Positions 14,001-24,300 of a stretch of DNA of 64,000 bases are shown here, in pieces (the stretch's first letter is position 1; every line of letters starts with the position of its first letter). Source of the stretch: Pagrus major (Eukaryota > Chordata > Actinopteri > Spariformes > Sparidae); assembly GCF_040436345.1 (NCBI RefSeq), contig NC_133219.1, positions 18,188,958 through 18,252,957 of the forward strand, read 5' to 3'. The notes under the pieces were generated by a model. It was given only the letters and a program-made list of their open reading frames with translations, had not been told where the DNA came from and did no database searches. The position numbers and the translations under genes were made by a program.

Positions 14001-17000
14001 AAGGAAGCTTCACATCAGTCAGCATAGGCATCAAATATCAAAAGTAACAGTAAGAAGCTGATACAAACATTTTTTTAAAACTAAACAAAACACACTGACA
14101 AACTGCAGGCAAGAAAACTATCCGGCATGATTTGGAGCAAAGCCAGTGGCTGGTGCTGGCACGGTGTAAGCTAACAATACATCTGGGTTGTAAACAGCAG
14201 CAAGGGCACTTTATCACGTGTTAAAGCACTTCAGTTAAGTGTGTATGTGTGTGTATGACTTCCACTTTGTGTCTGCTGCCCCTGTTGACTCAGACTTTTC
14301 CCAGAATTCAATTCAAAGGATCATTTCTAATTGCCAAAACACTTGGATTTGGCCTTCGGCAGAGGCTGCACTGTTTGATTCAATTGAAGGCGATATTTGC
14401 CTGAGAATGAAGCTTATTCTCTCTGAACTTATAGGCATGCTGTTTTGTGTTGTATTGCAGTAAAATTGTTGGCTCATCGTTCCCTTTGGAATATTTTGTA
14501 CTTGTGGGGAAGGTGAAAAACATGACTATAGACCGCTGCTGTCTAATGTTTTATTTTGTTTTGTTTTTTTCCTCACCAGTCAAAGGAGGAAGTAAACAAG
14601 GTTTGTTTTAGCAGTCACAGTCCTTTTTTTCCTTTGTAGAGTTTCTCCCTTTGATCCACCTCTTTCATGCCACTCCTGAATTTAGACTATTAAGCTGGTA
14701 GCCATGGTACAACAAACATCCCTGTCTTCCAGTTAACCTGATAAACATTATTACTGCAGGTTGTTATTGTAAAATGGTAGAATCAGTCTTATAAAACAGA
14801 GCTGGCCTCAAGAATAAGCAGACTAAGCAGCTGTTGAGGGGCCCTCAGCGACCCCAGACAAAATGAAAATGTGAAAAGAAAAAAGGGAGGGTGTTTTTTC
14901 TTTATGTCTATATATTTCATATATTTGTATGGGATGGGAAAGAGTGAGAAGTTCTTCTAAAGTATGCCTTGACTGACTTACTTTTAACTGAATGTTTGTA
15001 TGTGCATGTGTGCAATCATCCATGGACAATTGATAGGAAATTGTGAGAATATACACTTACCCGCTCTGTAATGAACATGTACTCTGCTGGGACCAGAAAC
15101 TCATTAGTCATTAGGATTTCTTTGCTGCCCCATTCTTTCTAGTTGAGGGAAATTGTGTGTGTGCTTTCAACAACCCAGTTGAGTGCCCAGCAATAGTCGC
15201 ACTTCAATCAGGGCCGAGCTTAATTGTGCAAGTGTGTTGCTTACCTTACTGAACTGTACAGTATATATTTTTTGTTTATATTTTTATGTATGTTGGGGCT
15301 GGTTTGTAAGCATTTTACTGCCAGTACCGCCACATCACAAAATTGAGCGATTTTATAAGGGAGTCTGGGGAATTTCTTCCCCTCTTCATCTCCATGCTGT
15401 TCCAGACTGTAGTTGCTGTGGCTGCTTTGACCTATAGTATGTTGATGTTCCAGTTTACCCCCAGCTGTAGTCCAAAACGTCCTCAAATTGTTGTTAATAA
15501 CTTTTAGATATATATTTTATCTTGGCCATTCAAATTAATTAAAAAAAAATGTTTAAATGAATGTTGTGCACCATTTACGGTGACGTCATTATATAGACTG
15601 AACCCTCAGCAGTAACTGACTTCCTGTATCCCTGCTACAGTCCATATTTATTTATTCCTCCAGGCACATTAAGTACCCAGGAGAGTATATGAACAGGTTT
15701 GCTTGCGTTGCTTAGATGCTTGTCTAAGCGTATATTCGCGACATTTACGCAAGTAGTCATTGACTAACCCCCAAAATTGCAGGTGATTCATCATGCTAAA
15801 ACCACAGATGAATGATTAGTACAGCGATGCACAGTGAAGACTACTGGTTTAGATATTGGATCGTAAAAAAAGCTTTGGCCAGCATGAAACATCTGCTTCA
15901 ATTACATCTGATCATTCGTTCTATACATGAGGCTATCTTCCAAATAATTCTTGTTTTGGATGACGTCAGCGTGCAGCAGTGTCATATCAGACAGCAGTGA
16001 AATGTTTTTCATCAGGTGATGTCAGTTTTCCCTTTTGTCTTGTATCATCTCAATAAACCTGGGGCAATAAACAAAAATCTTTTATTAAAATCACCCACTC
16101 ACCATTACCCAATCCACCAGACAATATCACAGAAACTCCCCCAAAATAAACCCTGACGCTATTTTCACCTGCCGTATACCATAATGTACAACCCTGTGTG
16201 TGTGTGAGTGTGTGTGTATGTTACAATTTATTTAAATCATCAATGTTCCTCACAGTATTGTGTGACTTTACGTTCTCTTTTTACTTTTGTGTCTTTTCTC
16301 GTTTTTTCCTTTCTGTCTCTCCGGGAAGACTGAAGCCACAGCTGCCACAAAGAAGGTACAGTTGGGTGGTAGAGTGCGATAAGATAGTCGAACAAACACT
16401 TGTATTACTTATAAAGGACACTTCTAATTTCAGGCTGTGTTTCTAGTGAAGAGAGTGTGTACATGCAGGCTTGTGCGTGCGTGTCCTTTTGTTCTTAAAA
16501 GTACTTCTTTGTAGTCATTCCCACTCACATCACTTTCCTTCTCACAAGGTCTTGAAGAATTGCAGTCTGTAGTATCTCTACAGTTGGTGTTTTAAAGGCT
16601 TGGTAGTTTTAGCTATGAAAGAGATTATATTAAATCAAACATGATGTAAAATTGTAAGCTCATCTGTCACGAGCTTAGAACAAACACCAGAAGCTCGGGG
16701 ACCAGGGGAGCGTTACTCCAATGTTTCCAGCCCGAGCACAGGAGCTTCAGACTAGGAGGGGCCAGGGCTAGCTGGTTAGCATGCTAACTTCAGTAGATAT
16801 CACTGCAAGAAAAATTCATAGACATCATAATGTCAAAACTGATATTTATTCACATTCTGGTGAAATGATCAATGATCACTTACAGCAGCTTTCAGTTGCT
16901 GTTTTGGCTTACAGTGAGTAACATAGTTGCTGATTTGAATCTCAAATACAGAATTGTAAGTGCTGAATTAATCTATGTACTATTCCACTTTTAGGCTTGA

Positions 17001-20000
17001 CTAGGTCTCAATACATCTACACTCACACTTCTCTTGATTCACCTTCCTTTCTAATACTGAAGAGGATGTCGTCTATTTTCACTCATTTCTCAAGGACACC
17101 TCACACACTCATGTGCGCACTCACCTCCAAATGCCTGTAAAGATGCTTGAATCTTGAACACTTGCAGCCCACATAAACACAGCTGTACATTTCATTTTTG
17201 GATCCAGACCAAGAGCAGACTTGGTCTGACGGTGCAGAGTGGACACTCCCGCCTCTCACTTCACTCATTGCAACATTTCCCAATTAAATTCCAAGATACT
17301 AAAACACTGTCACTTGAAAGTCATGGCCTCCTTTTAGTCCAATTATATGTTATGGCAGTTTGCCCAACGTCCTCTATCTAATAACACAGTTATCGATGGC
17401 ACACTTTCTATGAAGACACTATAGGATGCCTTATCTTGCAATCGTCTAGCCACTTGGCTTGTGTAACATGTGATGCATACTTGAGGTCCAGCATACTCAT
17501 GAGCTTCAGGCTTAATTTTACAGGTTTATCGAAGGTCTGCTACTAGACACTTTAAGGCCAATCTTTCCTGCTGGCTGCAGAACCACTAAAAGCTGCACTT
17601 TGCAGTGATAGTTTCTTAATAGTAGCTGACAAATGAAAAAAGACTGATTACTAGTGCCATGTTCAGCATCGTGGGCATTGCTTGGTGTGTCAAGCTGTCA
17701 AAACTGCAATTTGATATTTTTAATAATTGTTTTGTTTTTTATCTCTAGTGCTTAGATTCATGGCATGTATTGAAAAATCTTTAAAAGCCTGCTTTAGCAT
17801 CACTCAAGATGTTGCCGACATTTCTTTGCACCTGAATTTACGTGAGTCTAAATGTGAAACATTCAAAAGGTATTGGAGAAACATTGATCACACACTAATA
17901 TTAGCTAAAACATGTCATAAGGTATATGGGAAATTGACCAATCTAAACTCAAAAGTTGGATTTCCTTGCCTAAAACCACTTCGATGTGTAACAAAAACAC
18001 AAAGCCCAACGTTGTGATTTCACTCAGTTGCAAAAGTGCTGTTTTCTGTGTCCATTGCATGTCATTTCCAAGTAAACTTAAACTTGTATTATTGGCTGAA
18101 TCATCACGCCTGCAACTACAAACCTCCACTCCCTCCCACTTTACAAAAAATGACACCAAAATATCCTAGCTATACTACAGGTGCCGCCATCTTGTGCTGT
18201 CGACATCACTTGACCTATACTGCAGCCAGTCACCAGGAGGCAATTTGGATGTTTTGGCTTCACTTTTGGGGAGCTGTCATGTTGTCCATCTTAAATCATC
18301 AATGCCTGCAACACACAGGACTTACAACGCGATCAAGCCTTTAAAATTATACCACAAAGGTCAGAGGACTGTCTGTAGTGCATTTCAGCCCTGGGGTGAT
18401 TGCAGTCAGGTGGATCTGGCAGCCATTTGGTGTCCTACTCAGGTTTACTTCCATCCTAGGTAGGACACCAAATGGCTGCCAGATCCAGGGCTGCTCTCAA
18501 GAATCCATATTGCACCTGTGGTTAAACCACAACCAGTCAGTGTCCAGTGAAAAACTACTGAGAACCACAAGCATGTTTTAGGTGTGACGACTGGTGGTAG
18601 AAGCGTTTTTGAAAAAACGGTTGTGGCTCTTCAAGAGGTTAGGGTAGATGTTGCTTTGTATCAGCTCAGTTATATCAGAACTGGAGAGTTTATTTTATTA
18701 AAGACAACCAAAGGAAGATGTTTTCGCTCTACCCTCAACTGGCTTCATAAGAGTTTGATTACCAACTGGCTCTGCCTGCAGTAGAAGCTGATAGAGAGAT
18801 GGTTTGTCCAATCACCTGCCAAGTTTCCAGGACGAGGATGTGCGAGATGGTTCTGTGTAAAAAAAGTTATCTGAGCCTGACCTCTTGGCTTGAAGTTAAC
18901 TTTTATTATTACAGCTATTTAGACTTAATCTGCCAAATTTTGCATCCAAAAATGAGTTCAGGTTTCCCTGGTTTGCAATATTTGCGAAGCACAGGTCTCA
19001 TTTAAACATGAGCTACTGGTTGCTGAAAAAGCCTACAGAAACAAATCTCATGAAAATGTTTGTAAGAGTCAGCTAATTTTAGATCACTCTTTGAGTAGCT
19101 TCCTCCTTCTTCTTTCTACTCTGAACATCAGCCTCACTGTGCTTCCCACCAGTTTTATTATATGTCATTTTATTCACCAGATTCAGCTTTCTACTCTCAA
19201 GAAGTCTGTTAACTGAGGATAGAGTGACAGCCTCCTGTCGTCAAACGAGTTCCACTAAATGGACTCACTTCACCTCCTGTGGTATATTTTTGAAGGCCTT
19301 GAGTTTGTGCTTGTGTTCTTTATAACTTGAAGCGCGCTTTTCACACGCTGTTGAATGGTTTTGAAAAGGCATGAATGAACTCCTCATCTGTTTCTACCGT
19401 TACATCTACAAACTCCTCCCAGCTGAACTCGTCACAACCTTTTTCGATTTGTATCTGAGTCAGCATTTCTTTCCTGTTCTGTGTACATTCGTCATCCAGC
19501 TGCATCATTAAACACACAAAATATGCCCATACTGTAACTCCTGGTGCGTGTCTGACTGATACTCTCATTGTATTCACAATCGGTGACACTGAGAATTGAA
19601 TGCGGTGTTATTCATCTCCTCTGCACACTCCAAATATATTCCTGCACTAGAATTTATATATACATACTGTACAATTTTCGAATCCGCTTCATACAAATTT
19701 ATGTTGCTGCAAACTTTGTGCACAGTTCTGCTCAAACATCCAGAAAATCACAGAGGAGAAACCAACCAGATGTTCATATTGATTTTGGCACTTCAGAGTG
19801 AGTTTGTGGAAAAGTTTTCAACTCACAGCACAGAAATAGATCTTACACGAAAGACAACCACCTTTGGTTTTGGTTGTTTCATCTTACTGTTACTTCAAAG
19901 CGCTTCCATCACTTGATCCAGAACCGTAAATAGAGACATTACCTGAAGTCTTATTACACTTAAGTTGGACTGTAACCTTCTAATGTTCAATGGACGCAGC

Positions 20001-21329
20001 TGTCACATATTTTTGCTCAATGCTCCTGCTCCTGTCATACCTGCACTTCTTTTTCCCAAAATCTTTACAACCCTTCTGCCTTTATCAAACCATGTTCCTA
20101 TGCACAAAAAATATGTTATTTATTAAACATGCGTACGCACACCTGCATGCAGTGAACAAGAATAAATCCTACCTATTCTGTGCATCCACAAGCTTATTCA
20201 CCAAAACCTGCAGCCTCAAAGTGTTATACAGTAAACATCCCTTTCAGGCGGACTACTTGTTGTGGGGAAAATACTAAAATTAATAGTAAAAGCAACTCAG
20301 GAAGATCACTGACGAGGATGTTCAGCTAAACCAAAATGTTTTATTTGGCACTTTCAGAAGCGGTTTGTCAAAAAAATGCTGTAACAGCATTTTTGCATGT
20401 GTTAACGCCTGTATTTATTCACATTTGACATTACGCTTATGTTTAATGTCATTTTTCATTGGTTAGCCTCTATAAAGATAGAGAATTACAGTTTTCAATA
20501 TTTTTTCCCATTCATACAAGCAGTCTTTCTTTGTCATGTTTATATTAAATGTAGTCTATTCACATTAGTGTACAAATACCTAAAACTACATTTCATTTTG
20601 GCTTGTTCTCACATTAAAATCATATCAGTGGGTGTCACTGAGCTACAGTTAGGTATTTTTGGTCTTCCTTATTGATAAATGATTGTTTTCAAAGGTGCAA
20701 TATGTAAGACTTGGCCACTTGTTGAATTTATACAATTGGGGGCAGCATATCCCATCACCAGAGTAACTACTAACTTCTGCTTACTGTATTTTATACATAC
20801 GTACATGGCTTCTGTTAGCTTTAAGCTCAGTTAGCCGTGCAGATAGTCGGACTACTGGGGGAGCTGGTTAGCATGCTAATTCATTACATATCTGCAACAA
20901 ACGTCTTTGACATAGCGTCAAAACTGTTATTTCTTAAAATTCTGTTGCTGATTTTAGTCGATTTTTTAATGTTTAAAACTAAAATTTGATGGCTTTAATT
21001 TTAATTTATTTTAATTTAATGTGAAGTTTCTTTAATAGTGAGAGAGAAGGAGAGAAGAAAATACAAATACATACAGAAAGAGGAATAAAACTCACAAAAA
21101 GGGAGAACTGAACTCACTGAATCTGCCATAAGAATGCAGAATTTTGGGTTTTAACAATCTAGATGTGGCTGTATAACTCAGAAAAGACTTTAAGTCACCT
21201 GATCTCACCTGTCCACTGTTCATTTATATGTGTGTTGTAGCTGGATACAGAGGCAGCTGACATCCTCAATGAACTGCAGGTGAAGCTCAACACTGTCCTG
21301 GACAACTTCAGCACTGTATTTGCCAAGAG

Positions 21330-21364
<35 letters not shown>

Positions 21365-24300
21365 ACACACAAATATAGTATTGCAATATGGCCCAGAAAC
21401 ACTCCTCCACCAGCGTTGCAGAGGTTTTCTTCTTTAAGTTTGTCTCTGTCTTCCTCTCCCTTCAGTTTCCAGGCTCGTATTAACGGCTGCATGCGTCAGA
21501 TGGCTGAGATCCTCTACCAGATCAAAGGCCCACCCAACCACAACACTGCAGAGGCAGATGCTGACACCATGCTGAGGCCCCTCATGGAGTTCCTGGATGG
21601 AAAGTAAGAAAGCATGACACACACGGTGGCTCCTATTATATTTTTTATATTGCTTTTGGAATATTTACCGGCTATAAAACATGTATGTGGTATGTGTCAC
21701 AGTCTGTTATTGTGAGAGATTGGTGTATCGGTTGCAGTTTTGAATGCGACATTGTTTAATTCCCCTAACAATACATTTGTGATTGGAAAAACTTAAGCTT
21801 TTAATGTGTAGCACATGACCATGATGTAGTTTGATCAAAGCCAAGAGTAATACATGAAAAAAAACACAAACTCCAGGTCAAAACATCCCCTTTTGAGCTG
21901 GGTAAAAGTGGTATATTAACCCAGACTGGATCAATTTTAGTGTGTAAATACTGAAATTCCTTAGATTCCACTTCTTCCTAATTGAGTTCAGGAGCACCGG
22001 AGGGCAATTTAATGAGGCACGCTAACACAGCATGAAGTTGACACTTATCCCAAAATCTTGTCCAATGTCGAGTTAACACTTGGCTGTTGAGGCTGTAGTT
22101 GTTGCAAATTTCATTATTAATAAGGTTAAAACATCAAAATTAATTTAATAATTCTACAGTCCTTGACAACTTTCTTGGGGCATTAAGGTGCAGCTGATTA
22201 GCAGCCCAAACTGAAACCGAACATAGCTGTGAATGAATCAGTGTGAAAAGCAAAAGACGAATGAAAATGGTCAAATGGATTAAAGGGGGGGGAAATAGTT
22301 TTTAAATTGCAGTACACACCTTGCTGCATCACAAAGGAGAGAAACATATTTTATCTAATCATGTCATTCACAATAATCATTTTGTCCTTCGAGCATTTTG
22401 TCCTGTTGTTAAGGTGCAGGAGGCTGTTATCTAGCAAAACCAAACAAAACCATCATCATAGTACTGGAAAGTACAGAAAGAGAGTTTTTTCTGTGGAAAC
22501 AGACATTTTGTCTCGACTGTTACAAACAGCCATGTCTGGCCAAAAACTTCTCCTTCTCTCCCATGCAGATTTATTAAGATTTACGATGCTATGACCGCAT
22601 GATATTCAAGAAAGAAGTATTATTATTTTAACTTGTTTATTTAGGACACACACTGAGGGTTCTCCTGTGAGCATGCAAACATATTTTATTTTGTATTCAT
22701 CTAACTAGTATTAACACTGGCTTTAAAAAAAAAACATAATCACTGTTCTGTTTTGTTTTGTATGTATTCATTGTTCTGTATAACCCTTATCATGTCATTG
22801 ACAAATCACTCTTTGTACAGTACTTAGGTCACAAACTGACCTCTACAGAGACAAGTTTGAGCTCACAGTTTTGGTGTTTGTTTGTGATTCAGCCTCAGTA
22901 TCTTTGCTGACATCTGTGAGAAGACAGTGCTGAAGAGAATCCTGAAGGATCTGTGGAAGATCGTACTGAGCAGCCTGGAGAAGACCATCGTCCTGCCTCA
23001 GAGCAATGACAGCTTAGTAAGTACAATCCTAACTCTTGCTCCAACCCAAACTTCAACTACACAGCGTTGCACTCCTATAACACGTTTGGACTCACTCAGG
23101 ACAGTGAGTATCAAACGTATCAAAATCAATGCAGCTATACTAGATAACGTCTTTTTGTTGCACATGTTCTTCCTTGTCAAAACCTGATTGCTTATATTAC
23201 CCACAATGCAATAGTTCAGTCAGAGATTTAAGGGTTTTATGCTTGTAGCGGCTAATGTAGCCTAGAGCCGCTAGCCACTAGAGATGAGGAGTGGGCTGGT
23301 ATGCTCACTTCTTTCTAACTCCAAACCTCAGATTCCTTCTGTTTTCCAACTGTTGGTTGGATCTAAAGACTACAAGTTCAATTTTATCACATCACATACA
23401 AATCACATACCACACTATACTTATTGCCAACAATGGATAATTGTAGGAACCCAGCTGAGATCAGCAGCTGTGCTCTGCTGCCACCTAGTGGTGTATCTCA
23501 GCAGGTGTGTTTCTATAATTCAAAACATTGGAATAATCTTTACATGAGTCTGTTCTAGTTAGATTTTCTTCTGTGAATCATGTTGAATTAATTCGTTTTG
23601 TCTTTTGTACTGATAATTATGACAATATCACATGAAGTCTCCCCCTCCTCTCCCTCTGCAGGGTGCCCAGCTCCTCACAGCCGCTAAAGGACTGTCTAAT
23701 CTCAAGGTAACACACACAGGCTTTGTTTGTAAAGGAACATTTGAAACCCTGAATGTTGGTTGAAACATTCATAAAAAGAAGTCAAATTAGCTACAGAGAG
23801 CACAAGTTCTTGCAGATTTTCCTGGTGACTTTGAAGTTTCCCACAGCCACAGTCATAGATGTTTAAGTAATTGCATCTAAAAGCATTTGTACATGGATAT
23901 CAAAAGTCGCTGGTGGATGCTTGTTAATGCAGCATGCAGGAGGTTGCATAAAGCTTGCAGTTTAAAGACTAAACAGGTAAATCAAACATTTTCCCCTACC
24001 TCAGCAGTTACTGTTGAGCACTCAACTACTGCTCACAGAGCTGAAGTCTCTGAAATTTGTTTGCCACTTAACTATTCAATCGATTAAAGAAAGAGGCTCA
24101 TGATGATGTACACAGTCAGTGTAGACGTACTGATGAGGGTTCATTGGTCTGTTAAAATGATTCATATTCATATGGAATTAATATCCAACCGGATTTATGA
24201 GCAACACTTTTTAGTGAGACTAAATATCAACACTATGTGATACATAACAAAGGCCTGGATCTTCTGTTTTGTTTTTTATTCACTTTATAAAATGTGTCTA

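Larger units (their letters stand above)
6616..16355 (+). other. unc13: Array of 13 in-phase charged micro-exons inside unc13
   Basis: Candidate micro-exons, each between AG and GT: 6616-6636, 6991-7029, 8425-8457, 8589-8603, 8721-8750, 10584-10610, 11513-11557, 11876-11893, 12014-12022, 13467-13493, 13767-13787, 14580-14600, 16329-16355. Lengths are 21, 39, 33, 15, 30, 27, 45, 18, 9, 27, 21, 21 and 27 nt, all multiples of three in phase 0, so any subset can be skipped without a frameshift. The 111 encoded residues include 27 Glu, 17 Asp and 21 Lys. The first five exons are acidic (22 D/E, 1 K, for example [13 protein letters not shown]). The last eight are mixed and lysine-rich (for example [25 protein letters not shown]). 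The 15-nt and 9-nt exons are the least certain: the 15-nt one has a poor pyrimidine tract, while the 9-nt one has a good tract. The array sits after the MFESMGAKQ segment and before [13 protein letters not shown], which are normally contiguous. Confidence 0.78.
16356..21240 (+). other. unc13: Long unc13 intron separating the micro-exon array from the conserved MUN exons
   Basis: A 4.9 kb intron, the largest in the visible part of the gene. It contains two degraded copies of a dispersed MITE family (16650-16880 and 20693-20960) and a perfect 28-bp inverted repeat (18411-18487). Several open frames of 60-106 codons occur, but none resembles a known protein and none has convincing coding character. 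Confidence 0.6.
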
